A DNA stretch of 64,000 nt from Desulfohalovibrio reitneri (lineage in GTDB: Bacteria; Desulfobacterota; Desulfovibrionia; Desulfovibrionales; Desulfovibrionaceae). Positions 46,474-54,692 of this stretch are shown here, piece after piece (the stretch's first letter is position 1; each line of letters begins with the position of its first letter). Below the pieces are notes generated by a model. That model was given only the letters and a program-made list of their open reading frames with translations. It was not told the origin of the DNA and made no database searches. The DNA lies in the NCBI RefSeq assembly GCF_000711295.1, contig NZ_JOMJ01000004.1, forward strand, positions 496,001 to 560,000, read 5' to 3'. Both the position numbers and the translations under genes were made by a program.

Positions 46474-48864
46474 GTGCCTGATTTCAGGAAAGCCCTGACC
46501 GATGGACGAGTTTATCCCTACGACGGCGGATATGGAACCCTTTTGCAGTCCAGGGGGTTGCCCGCCGGAACATCGCCCGAATTGTGGGGTCTGCAAGAGC
46601 CCGACGTCATCCGCGCGGCCCATGCCGATTACATGGCCGGCGGCGCGGCGGTGCTCACCACCAATACCTTCGGCGGCTCCGCGCCCAAGCTGGGCGAGGG
46701 CGTGGACGTCACCGACTTCAACCGAACCATGGCCGCCCTGGCCCGCGAAGTGGCCGGAGACTCGGTATTCGTCAGCGGTGCGGTGGGTCCCACCGGGGTT
46801 TTTGTGGAGCCCATGGGGCCGCTGACCTTCCGCGAACTGGTGGACATCTTCAAGGCGCAGATCACTGGCCTGGCCCAGGGAGGCTGCGACCTCATCAAGG
46901 CGGAGACCCACTTCGACCTGGCCGAGATCAAGGCCGTGGTGGTGGCCGCCCGCGAGGTCTGCGACCTGCCCGTGCTCACCTCCATGACCTTCGAGGGCGG
47001 CCAGAGCCTCACCGGCACTTCGCCCCTGACCTTCGTGGACACCATGCAGAACCTGGGCGTGGACCTCATCGGCATCAACTGCTCCGCCGGTCCAGAACAG
47101 ATCATGGAGACGGTGGAGTTGATGGCCGAGCGGCTGGAAACGCCGCTGCACGTGCAGCCCAACGCCGGTCTGCCGGAGCTGGAGGGCGGGGAGACCGTCT
47201 TCAAGCTCGGCCCCGAGGAGTTCGGCAAGCTGTCCAGCAAGTTCGCGGAAATGGGCGCCAAGACCATCGGCGGCTGCTGCGGCACCACCCCGGACCACAT
47301 CCGCGCCCTGTCCGAACACCTGGAGTCCGCCTCCTTCTCCCGCAACCAGCCGCGCCGTCCCGCCCCCATGGTGGTCACCTCGCGCGGGCTCAGCGTGCCC
47401 CTGGGCGGCGACTACCCTTCCCAGGTCATCGGCGAGCGCATCAACCCCACCGGCAAGGAGGATCTGACCGCCGAGCTGCAGAGCGGCCAGTTCAACCGCG
47501 CCCTGGCCATGGCCGAGGAGCAGATCGACGCCGGGGCGGGCATTCTCGACGTGAACGTGGGCGCGGCCATGGTGGAGGAAGCCGAACTGCTGCCCGGGCT
47601 GTCCAAGGCCCTGGCCGAGCGGTTCCAGACGCCCCTGTGCCTGGACTCCACCAAGCCCGAGGCCATTGAGGCCGGGCTGTGGACCTCGCCGGGCTCGCCG
47701 CTGGTCAACTCCATTTCCGGCGAGCCCGGCCGCATGGAGCGGCTGGGACCCCTGTGCGCCAAACTTGGCTCCCCGTTCATTCTGCTGCCCATCAAGGGCA
47801 AGAAGCTGCCCGTGACCGCGGCCGAGCGGCTGGAGGTCATCGAGGAACTGCTGCGCCAGGCGGACGACCTGGGCATCCCCCGCAGGCTGATCATGGTGGA
47901 TGCCCTGGTGCTGACCGTCTCCTCCAAGCCCGAGGCGGCCAAGGCCTGCCTGGAAGTGGTGCAAAAGTGCCGCGAGTGGGGCCTGCCCACCACCATGGGG
48001 CTGTCCAACATCTCCTTCGGCCTGCCCGCCCGCGAGCTGCTCAACGCCACCTTCCTGTCCATGAGCCTTGGCGCGGGGTTGTCCTCCTACATCGCCAACC
48101 CCTCCTCCGGCCCCCTCATGGAGGCCAGGGCGGCGGGCGAGGTCCTGCTTGGCCGCGACCCGGGCGCGGAGTCCTTCATCGCGGGCTACGCCGACTGGAA
48201 GCCCGGTTCGGGAGGCTCCGGCGGCGCGGCCGTGAAGAAGGCCAAGGCGACCACCGTGCGCGAGGCCGTGGTGCGCGGCGCGCGCGACGAGGTGCTGGAC
48301 CTGGTCGAGTCCGGCCTGGAGGAGGGCCGCGAGCCCTTCGCCCTGGTCAACGAGGAGCTCATCCCCGGCATCATGGAGGTGGGCGAGAAGTACGAGCGCA
48401 AGGAGTACTTCCTGCCACAGCTCATGCTCTCCGCCGAGACCATGCAGAAGGGCTTTGAGCGGCTGGAGCCGCTGCTGGAAAAGGACTCCGCCGAGGTCAA
48501 GCCCAAGATCATCCTGGCCACGGTGGAGGGCGACATCCACGACATCGGCAAGAACATCGTGGCGCTCATGCTCAAGAACCACGGCTTCACCGTGGTGGAT
48601 CTGGGCAAGGACGTGCCGGCGGAGGACATCGTGGCCGCCGCCAAACGCGAGGGCGCCCCCCTCATCGGCCTTTCCGCGTTGATGACCACCACCATGGTCC
48701 GCATGGAGGACGTGGTGAAGGGAGTCCGTGACGAGGGCCTGGAGGCCAAGGTGCTCATTGGCGGCGCGGTCATCACCGAGTCGTTCTGCGAGCGTATCGG
48801 CGCCGACGGCTGGGCCACGGACGCCGTGGCCGCGGTAAAGCTGGCCAAGCAGCTCACGGCCTAG
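46474..48864 (+). CDS. metH: Cobalamin-dependent methionine synthase, short form without reactivation domain
   Basis: A 796-residue protein. The homocysteine methyltransferase domain (about 1-285) has the zinc cysteines in GINCSAG and GGCCGTTPDHI. A pterin-binding methyltetrahydrofolate domain (about 310-575, GERINPTGKEDL, GAGILDVNVG) follows. The B12 cap and B12-binding domain (about 590-796) carries the cobalt-ligating motif DIHDIGKN. The C-terminal AdoMet-binding reactivation domain of Escherichia coli MetH is absent, so oxidised cobalamin must be reactivated by another protein. GTG at 46474 is preferred over 46468 because GGGAG lies five bases upstream of it. Confidence 0.92.
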   Translation: MPDFRKALTDGRVYPYDGGYGTLLQSRGLPAGTSPELWGLQEPDVIRAAHADYMAGGAAVLTTNTFGGSAPKLGEGVDVTDFNRTMAALAREVAGDSVFVSGAVGPTGVFVEPMGPLTFRELVDIFKAQITGLAQGGCDLIKAETHFDLAEIKAVVVAAREVCDLPVLTSMTFEGGQSLTGTSPLTFVDTMQNLGVDLIGINCSAGPEQIMETVELMAERLETPLHVQPNAGLPELEGGETVFKLGPEEFGKLSSKFAEMGAKTIGGCCGTTPDHIRALSEHLESASFSRNQPRRPAPMVVTSRGLSVPLGGDYPSQVIGERINPTGKEDLTAELQSGQFNRALAMAEEQIDAGAGILDVNVGAAMVEEAELLPGLSKALAERFQTPLCLDSTKPEAIEAGLWTSPGSPLVNSISGEPGRMERLGPLCAKLGSPFILLPIKGKKLPVTAAERLEVIEELLRQADDLGIPRRLIMVDALVLTVSSKPEAAKACLEVVQKCREWGLPTTMGLSNISFGLPARELLNATFLSMSLGAGLSSYIANPSSGPLMEARAAGEVLLGRDPGAESFIAGYADWKPGSGGSGGAAVKKAKATTVREAVVRGARDEVLDLVESGLEEGREPFALVNEELIPGIMEVGEKYERKEYFLPQLMLSAETMQKGFERLEPLLEKDSAEVKPKIILATVEGDIHDIGKNIVALMLKNHGFTVVDLGKDVPAEDIVAAAKREGAPLIGLSALMTTTMVRMEDVVKGVRDEGLEAKVLIGGAVITESFCERIGADGWATDAVAAVKLAKQLTA

Positions 48865-48949
48865 TCAAGCGGGTCGAGTTCGGGTACTCTTCCCCGACTC
48901 GCACACGCGGCCCGTCCTTTCGCGGGCCTTTACGGCCACGCGGGCGGAC

Positions 48950-48990
48950 GCGCCTTTCGGGGCGGCCTGTCAGGCCGCCCCGAAAGGCGC
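48950..48990 (+). terminator. 20-base perfect hairpin after metH
   Basis: The left arm (48950-48969, GCGCCTTTCGGGGCGGCCTG) and its exact complement (48971-48990) flank a one-base centre. No T run follows. It stands between metH and the tlpA-like gene. Confidence 0.65.
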
Positions 48991-49030
48991 GCCCCCGTCC
49001 CGGCCGAATTCAGCGAGTGAGGAGGCCGAT

Positions 49031-49519
49031 GTGCCAGTAATGCGACGTACCATGGCCGCCGTCCTGCTGGGCCTGTTCCTGGCGGTGGCCGCGTCGGCTC
49101 CGGCGTCAGCCGAGCGAGATATCCCCCAGGTGGGCTACATGGACCTGATGCGCCGCATCGCTTCCGAGAAGGGCAAGGCGGTGCTGGTCAACTTCTGGGC
49201 CACCTGGTGCGCCCCCTGCCGCCAGGAGATACCCCATCTCAAGAAACTGCGCGAAGAGTACGACCGGGAGGATCTGGTCATGCTCGGCGTTTCGGTGGAT
49301 CAGGGGGTAAAATACGTCAAGCTGTTCCTGGAGAACAACGAACTGAACTACCCCGTGCTGTTCGCCAAACGCGACGCCGTGCAGGGATTCAGGATCAGCG
49401 GCGTGCCCCGCACAATCGTTTTCGCCCCTTCCGGCGAACGCGTCTTTTCCCAGGAAGGTTACATGGACCACGAACAACTCAAAGGGGTGGTGGAGTCCGC
49501 CCTCAACCGGGACCAATGA
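49031..49519 (+). CDS. TlpA/ResA-like exported thioredoxin
   Basis: A 162-residue protein with a signal peptide (MAAVLLGLFLAVAASAPASA). A thioredoxin-fold domain carries the classical motif NFWATWCAPCRQEIPHL (CAPC, near residues 57-60). VDQGVKYVKLFLENNELNYPVLF follows, then the cis-proline segment ISGVPRTIVF. TlpA/ResA proteins reduce disulfides in the periplasm, often for cytochrome c maturation. The GTG start has GGAGG five bases upstream. The stop overlaps the next ATG as ATGA, although the next gene is cytoplasmic metabolism, so the link is probably only transcriptional. Confidence 0.85.
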   Translation: MPVMRRTMAAVLLGLFLAVAASAPASAERDIPQVGYMDLMRRIASEKGKAVLVNFWATWCAPCRQEIPHLKKLREEYDREDLVMLGVSVDQGVKYVKLFLENNELNYPVLFAKRDAVQGFRISGVPRTIVFAPSGERVFSQEGYMDHEQLKGVVESALNRDQ

Positions 49520-50004
49520 GCTCGGGGTTCACTATCCGCAAAGCCATGGTCAAGGACGCCCGCGTCCTGCACGGCCTGCTCAACACCCGCGCCAAGGAGG
49601 GGCTGCTGCTGCCCCGGTCCTTCAACCAGCTCTACACCTCCATCCGCGATTTCTACGTGGCCGAGGACGAGAGCGGGGCTGTGCGCGGTTGCTGCGCCCT
49701 GACCATCTGCTGGGAGGACCTTGCCGAGATCCGGTCCCTGGTCGTGGACCCCAAGGCGCAGGGGCTGGGGCTGGGCCGAGAGCTGGCCGAGGCCTGCATC
49801 GAGGAGGCCAGGAGCCTCGGCTTGGCCCGGGTGTTTACCCTGACCTATGTGGTGGACTTCTTCGACAAGCTGGGCTTCACCCGCGTGGAGAAGGACGTGC
49901 TGCCGCAAAAGGTTTGGGCCGACTGCCTCAACTGCCTGAAATTCCCTGAATGCGATGAGATCGCCATGCTGATGCACCTTGACGGAAGCGAGGTGAAGGC
50001 GTGA
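49516..50004 (+). CDS. GNAT acetyltransferase, probably short ArgA-type N-acetylglutamate synthase
   Basis: A 162-residue GNAT protein. The acetyl-CoA loop is in VDPKAQGLGLGRELAEACIEEA. The strand RSLVV and the C-terminal signature VLPQKVWADCLNCLKFPECDEIAM, with three conserved cysteines, are typical of short ArgA-like acetyltransferases that supply N-acetylglutamate for arginine synthesis. I rely on memory for that assignment; other amino-acid acetylations are possible. The ATG overlaps the stop before, and the stop overlaps the hpt start, giving a tightly coupled group. Confidence 0.72.
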   Translation: MSSGFTIRKAMVKDARVLHGLLNTRAKEGLLLPRSFNQLYTSIRDFYVAEDESGAVRGCCALTICWEDLAEIRSLVVDPKAQGLGLGRELAEACIEEARSLGLARVFTLTYVVDFFDKLGFTRVEKDVLPQKVWADCLNCLKFPECDEIAMLMHLDGSEVKA

Positions 50005-50519
50005 GTCCTCTCACTCCCGTCATCGGCCCGGAGGCCATTGAGGCCCGCGTGCGCGGATTGGCCAGGGAGATTGACGCCCATTACCGGGGCGAACCCCTGG
50101 TCTGTGTCTGCGTGCTCAAGGGCGCCTTCATGTTCTTCGCCGACCTGGTCCGCCACCTGCAATGCGGACCGGAGCTGGATTTCATCCGCCTGGCCAGCTA
50201 CGGCGGCGGAACCTCCAGCACCGGCAAGGTGCGGTTCATGCACGACGTGGAAACCTCCCTGGAGGGCAAGCACGTCCTGGTGGTGGACGACATCGTGGAC
50301 AGCGGCCGCTCCATGGAATACCTGCTGAATATCCTTTCCCGGCGCGGAACCCTGTCGGTGAAGCTGTGCGCCCTCCTGGACAAATTCGAACGGCGCGAAG
50401 TGGAGCTGAAGGTTGACTTTCCCGGATTTCCCTTGAAAGAAGGGTTTGTTGTCGGATACGGCATGGATTATGGGGAACACTATCGCGAGTTGCCCGGTGT
50501 CTTCGAGGTGAAACCGTAG
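50001..50519 (+). CDS. hpt: Hypoxanthine phosphoribosyltransferase
   Basis: A 172-residue type I phosphoribosyltransferase. The PRPP-binding loop is VLVVDDIVDSGRSMEYLL (about 93-110), the N-terminal VLKGAFMFFADLVRHL segment is typical, and GFVVGYGMDYGEHYRELPGV is the hypoxanthine/guanine-type C-terminus. It salvages hypoxanthine and guanine to IMP and GMP. The GTG start overlaps the end of the acetyltransferase gene by four bases. Confidence 0.92.
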   Translation: MSPLTPVIGPEAIEARVRGLAREIDAHYRGEPLVCVCVLKGAFMFFADLVRHLQCGPELDFIRLASYGGGTSSTGKVRFMHDVETSLEGKHVLVVDDIVDSGRSMEYLLNILSRRGTLSVKLCALLDKFERREVELKVDFPGFPLKEGFVVGYGMDYGEHYRELPGVFEVKP

Positions 50520-50546
50520 CCCACCCGGAACGAAAGCAGGCCGCTG

Positions 50547-51335
50547 ATGATCGTCGAGTGCCCCAACTGCAGCTCCAAGTTCAATCTCCCCGACGAGAAC
50601 ATCCCCGAATCCGGGGCAAAGGTCCGTTGCTCTCAATGCCGGAACGTCTTTGAGGTCAAGCCGCCCTCGGACGAGGACGAAAACCTGGCGGAGCTGCTCG
50701 ATCAGGACGAACCACCCGCCGAAGGCGCGGGCGGAAGCGGCGACCTCGACCTGGACTTCGACGGCAAGGGGAAAAAGACCGCCGGAGGCGGGAAGAAACT
50801 CCTGCTCCCCCTGATCGTCCTCCTGCTGCTCGGCGGCGCGGCCGCCGTGTATTTCACCGGCATGTACGTTTCCATCCCCTACGTGGGCCCCATGCTGGAG
50901 GGGACCGCGGGCGAAGAGGAAGCCACCGGCCGGGACAAGGTCAAGCTTATCGTTCTGGAGAACGTCCGCCAGTACTACGTGGACAACGAGAAGGCCGGGC
51001 GCCTTTTCGTGGTTGAGGGGGCGGCGGTCAACCAGTTCGAGCGCCCCAAGGAGTTCATCAAGGTCGAGGTCACCCTGTTCGACGATCAGGGCAGCCCGTT
51101 GCAGACTCGCCAAGTGCTCTGCGGCAACACCCTCACCCTCTTCCAGCTCCAGGTGCTCTCCCGCAGCGAGATCGAGGCCTCCCTGGCCTCGGAAATGGGC
51201 GTGCTCAACGACAATACCAACCTCGCCACCGGCGACAGCGTGCCCTTCCTCATCGTGTTCTTCGAGCCGCCGGAAGAGGTGGCCGAATTCGGCGTTCGCG
51301 TGGTGGACGCCCAGGACGTGGAGCAGGGCCAGTAG
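50547..51335 (+). CDS. Zinc-ribbon membrane protein (MJ0042 motif, DUF3426-like)
   Basis: A 262-residue protein. An N-terminal zinc ribbon (CPNCSSKFNLPDENIPESG, then CSQCRNVFEVK) is of the MJ0042 type. A low-complexity acidic linker is followed by one membrane helix (about 89-112, LLLPLIVLLLLGGAAAVYFT). The C-terminal DUF3426-like domain (RLFVVEGAAVNQFERPKEFIKVEVTLFD) is probably periplasmic. The function is unknown; the family joins a cytoplasmic zinc ribbon to an external beta domain. It lies between hpt and radA with short gaps, so it is probably cotranscribed with them. Confidence 0.8.
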   Translation: MIVECPNCSSKFNLPDENIPESGAKVRCSQCRNVFEVKPPSDEDENLAELLDQDEPPAEGAGGSGDLDLDFDGKGKKTAGGGKKLLLPLIVLLLLGGAAAVYFTGMYVSIPYVGPMLEGTAGEEEATGRDKVKLIVLENVRQYYVDNEKAGRLFVVEGAAVNQFERPKEFIKVEVTLFDDQGSPLQTRQVLCGNTLTLFQLQVLSRSEIEASLASEMGVLNDNTNLATGDSVPFLIVFFEPPEEVAEFGVRVVDAQDVEQGQ

Positions 51336-51339
51336 GCTC

Positions 51340-52668
51340 GTGAAGCGCAAGACCGTTTTCGTCTGCCTCGTCTGCGGCCGCCAGGAGGGACGCTGGTCCG
51401 GCCAGTGCCCTGGCTGCGGCGAGTGGAACACCCTTTCCCAGGAAACAGTCGCGGTGGGCGGCGCGGGCAAGTCCGCGGCCGTTCCCGCAGCCTCGTCCGC
51501 CAGGCGGCTGGACGAGGTGGACGCCTCCCAACACCCCGCACGGCCCACCGGGCTGGAGGAGCTGGACCGCCTGCTGGGCCAGGGGCTTGTGCCCGGCGCT
51601 GCCGTGTTGCTGGGCGGCGAGCCGGGCATCGGCAAGTCCACCCTGCTGCTGCAGCTGGCTGGAGCGGTGGCCGCGGGCGGCAAGGCCCTCTACGTCACTG
51701 GCGAGGAATCCCTGCACCAGCTTCGCGGCCGGGCGGAGCGCCTGGGCTCCCTGGGCGAGGGGCTTCTGGCCATGGCCTCCAACTCGGCCGACGAGGCCGT
51801 GAACGCCATGCGCCAGGACGCTCCGGCCCTGACCATCATAGATTCCGTGCAGACCTTCGCCTCCTCCCTGGCCGATGGTGCGCCCGGTGGCGTGACCCAG
51901 GTGCGGGCCGTCTCCCAGCAGCTCATCGAGGCTGCCAAGGAAACCGGCAGTTCTGTGGTCCTGGTGGGCCACGTCACCAAGGAGGGACACATCGCCGGTC
52001 CCAAGCTCATGGAGCACATGGTGGACACGGTGCTCTCCCTGGAGGGCGACCGCCGCCACGTTTTCCGCATCCTGCGGGTGCTCAAGAACCGATTCGGTCC
52101 CACGGACGAATTGGCCGTCTACCAGATGCGCCAGGAGGGGCTGGAGGCGGTGCCGGACCCCTCGACCTTTTTCCTGGGCGCGCGCGACGCCGGGCTGCCC
52201 GGCACGGCCGTGGTCATGGCCGTGGACGGCGGGCGGCCCTTCGCCGTGGAGGTGCAGGCCCTGGTGGCCCCCACCTCCCTGTCCATTCCGCGCCGCAACG
52301 CCCTGGGGCTGGATTCGGGGCGGCTGCACCTGCTGCTGGCGGTCATGGAGAAACGGTTGCAGGTCGATTTCGGGCAAGCCGACGTCTACGTGAAGCTGGG
52401 CGGCGGGCTGAAATTGGCCGAGCCTGGCCTGGACCTGGGACTGGTGGCCTCGGTGCTGTCATCGCTGTACGACGTGCCGCTGCCGGAGGGCGCGGTTTTC
52501 TGGGGAGAGGTGGACCTCTCCGGGCAGATTCGCCCCTGCGCGGCCCACGCCACCCGGTTCAAGCAGGCGCAGCGGCTGGGCTACGGCCCCATCATGCATC
52601 CCGGCACCGGGGCCAAGGGCATCCGCCGCCTGGCGGATTTCCAATCCGCGTTGTTCGGTCCGGGCTGA
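51340..52668 (+). CDS. radA: DNA repair protein RadA
   Basis: A 442-residue RadA/Sms. The N-terminal zinc finger is CLVCGRQEGRWSGQCPGCGEWN. A RecA-like ATPase with Walker A GGEPGIGKSTLL follows, then the RadA-specific KNRFGPTDE motif, and a C-terminal Lon-protease-like domain (about 280-442, VYVKLGGGLKLAEPGLDLGL) lacking protease residues. It drives branch migration of recombination intermediates. The GTG start is four bases after the previous stop. Confidence 0.93.
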   Translation: MKRKTVFVCLVCGRQEGRWSGQCPGCGEWNTLSQETVAVGGAGKSAAVPAASSARRLDEVDASQHPARPTGLEELDRLLGQGLVPGAAVLLGGEPGIGKSTLLLQLAGAVAAGGKALYVTGEESLHQLRGRAERLGSLGEGLLAMASNSADEAVNAMRQDAPALTIIDSVQTFASSLADGAPGGVTQVRAVSQQLIEAAKETGSSVVLVGHVTKEGHIAGPKLMEHMVDTVLSLEGDRRHVFRILRVLKNRFGPTDELAVYQMRQEGLEAVPDPSTFFLGARDAGLPGTAVVMAVDGGRPFAVEVQALVAPTSLSIPRRNALGLDSGRLHLLLAVMEKRLQVDFGQADVYVKLGGGLKLAEPGLDLGLVASVLSSLYDVPLPEGAVFWGEVDLSGQIRPCAAHATRFKQAQRLGYGPIMHPGTGAKGIRRLADFQSALFGPG

Positions 52669-52727
52669 TTGCCAAACCGCCGCATGATGCGCATATTCCA
52701 ACATGACGACAGCCAAAGGAGGGAGCA

Positions 52728-53081
52728 ATGGGACTGGAAGACTGCCGCAGCTGGCTTGAAGAAGTGGACTGGGACCTCATTCAGGAGGACGCCATCACCA
52801 AGTATTTGGAATGGGGCAACAACAACTACCGCGACGACCTGCGACGTCCTGTCACCCTCTCGGACGAATATTCCATCTACTTCGTGGTGGACACCTGGGA
52901 TGAGCCTAAAATCGCCCTGATGAAGATGAGCAAATGGGGCTCCGAGACCCTGTGCGAGAAGAAGCTGCCCGAGGAGCTTGTGGAGGATTTCTACAAGGAG
53001 AGCGGCCGCATGCGGGGCATTTTCGAGCCTACCCAGGCTATCAAGGAATGGATTCGGGGCGAAATCGAGAAGGTCGCCTGA
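52728..53081 (+). CDS. Small acidic protein, DVU0772-like
   Basis: A 117-residue acidic cytoplasmic protein without signal peptide or membrane helix. The pattern (LEWGNNNYRDDL, YFVVDTWDEPKI, GRMRGIFEPTQAIKEWIRGEI) resembles, from memory, a small family known mainly from Desulfovibrio (DVU0772-like). No function is assigned. The start is well supported by AAAGGAGGG before the ATG. It follows radA by about 60 bases and ends in a strong bidirectional terminator. I am confident it is a gene but not of any role. Confidence 0.72.
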   Translation: MGLEDCRSWLEEVDWDLIQEDAITKYLEWGNNNYRDDLRRPVTLSDEYSIYFVVDTWDEPKIALMKMSKWGSETLCEKKLPEELVEDFYKESGRMRGIFEPTQAIKEWIRGEIEKVA

Positions 53082-53103
53082 GATTTTTCTTTCCGAAGGT
53101 TGC

Positions 53104-53148
53104 AAAAAAAAGGCGCGCCCCCGGGACCGGGTGGCGCGCTTTTTTTTG
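53104..53148. terminator. Bidirectional terminator between convergent genes
   Basis: A run of A residues, then GGCGCGCC paired with GGCGCGC, then TTTTTTTT. It serves the small acidic protein gene on the plus strand and cysS on the minus strand. Confidence 0.85.
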
Positions 53149-53175
53149 CTTCACGTGTAGGCGGGCCGCCGAAGT

Positions 53176-54639
53176 CTAGAGCACGTCCCACTCCTGGCCC
53201 CGCGGGGTGTCCTTGACGGCCACGCCCAGAGCGGCCAGCTCGTCGCGCAGGGCGTCGGAGGCTTCGAAGTCCTTGTTCTTGCGCGCCTCGGCTCGCTTGA
53301 CCAGCAGCTCGTTGACCTTGTCCGCGTCGATGCCCGCGCGTTGGGCCCGCTTGTCCCGCAGGTCGTTCAGGAAGGAGGCGGGCTCCTGCTGGAAGAGGCC
53401 CAGCACCTCGCCCCACTTGGCCAAGTCATCCAGAATGCGCTCCCACATCTCCTTGGCACCCTTGCTCTTGCGCAGGGCCTTGTCCTCGATCAGCCGCCCG
53501 GCCAGGCGGATGACGGAGAAAACGTGGCCCAGGGCACCGGCGGTGTTGAGGTCGTCCTCCATGGCCGCGGCGAACTTGTGCTCGTGGTCGCGCAGTTCCT
53601 CCAGCATCCTGGAAGGGGCCTCGGTGTTACTCCACTTGGAGCGGGCCTGGAGCTGCTCGCGCATCTGGGCCATGCCCTTGTAGATGCGGGCCAGACCCTT
53701 CTCGCTTTCCTCCATGGCCTCGAAGGTGAAGTCCAGCGGGGAACGGTAGTGCACCGAGAGCAGGAAGAAGCGCAGCACTTCGGGCAGGAACTTGGCGTAG
53801 ATGTCGCGCATGGTGAAGAAGTTGCCCAGGGACTTGGACATCTTCTCGTGCTCCACCTGCACGAAGCCGTTGTGCACCCAGTAGTTGGCCAGCCGCACGT
53901 CGCGGGCGCAGCGGGTCTGGGCGATCTCGTTCTCGTGGTGGGGGAAGATGAGGTCCAGCCCGCCGCCGTGGATGTCCAGGGGCAGGGAGACGTATTTCTC
54001 GCTCATGGCCGAGCACTCCAAGTGCCAGCCAGGGCGGCCCTGGCCCCAGGGGCTGTCCCAGGAGGGTTCACCCTCCTTGGCCTGCTTCCACAAGGCGAAG
54101 TCCAGGGGATCCTCCTTGCCTTCGCCGGGCTGGATGCGCGCCCCGCCGCGCAGGTCGTCCAGGTCGCGGCCGGAAAGCAGCCCGTAGTCATCGAAGGCGC
54201 GCACGCGGAAATAGACGTCGCCGCCGGTGAGGGGAGAGTAGGCGAACCCCTTGTCCAGCAGGGTGGAGGTCAGGTCGATCATTTCCTGGATGTGCTCGGT
54301 GCACTTGGGCTCGATGTCCGCCCGCAGCACGTTGAGTTTGTCCATGTCCTCGTAGAAGTACTGGATGTTCTTCTCGGCCACTTCTTGGGAGGACTGGCCC
54401 TCCTCGTTGGCCCGCTTGATGATCTTGTCGTCCACGTCGGTGAAGTTGCGGATGAAGGTCACTTCGTATCCGGCGTGGCGGAGATAGCGCACCAGCACGT
54501 CGAAAACCGCGGCGGAGCGGGCGTGGCCGATGTGGCAGACGTCGTAGGCGGTGATGCCGCAGACGTACATGCTGACCTTGCCGGGTTCGCGGGGTTCGAA
54601 GGGTTCCTTGCGTCGATTGAGGCTATTGTAGAGCTGCAT
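53176..54639 (-). CDS. cysS: Cysteinyl-tRNA synthetase
   Basis: A 487-residue class I synthetase. The HIGH-type motif is in YVCGITAYDVCHIGHARS (about 24-41) and the KMSKS loop is in VEHEKMSKSLGNFF. The zinc ligands are the cysteine in CGITAYD, the cysteine in LECSAMS and HHENE. The C-terminal anticodon-binding region ends with TPRGQEWDVL. It charges tRNA-Cys. The frame is open upstream, but the ATG at 54637-54639 begins with the family start MQLYNSLNRRKEPF. Confidence 0.95.
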   Translation of the reverse strand: MQLYNSLNRRKEPFEPREPGKVSMYVCGITAYDVCHIGHARSAAVFDVLVRYLRHAGYEVTFIRNFTDVDDKIIKRANEEGQSSQEVAEKNIQYFYEDMDKLNVLRADIEPKCTEHIQEMIDLTSTLLDKGFAYSPLTGGDVYFRVRAFDDYGLLSGRDLDDLRGGARIQPGEGKEDPLDFALWKQAKEGEPSWDSPWGQGRPGWHLECSAMSEKYVSLPLDIHGGGLDLIFPHHENEIAQTRCARDVRLANYWVHNGFVQVEHEKMSKSLGNFFTMRDIYAKFLPEVLRFFLLSVHYRSPLDFTFEAMEESEKGLARIYKGMAQMREQLQARSKWSNTEAPSRMLEELRDHEHKFAAAMEDDLNTAGALGHVFSVIRLAGRLIEDKALRKSKGAKEMWERILDDLAKWGEVLGLFQQEPASFLNDLRDKRAQRAGIDADKVNELLVKRAEARKNKDFEASDALRDELAALGVAVKDTPRGQEWDVL

Positions 54640-54692
54640 GGGAAGTGTCCTTGGTGAGAAGAAAAAAGGCTTCCTATCCAAAGGAGGCCGGT

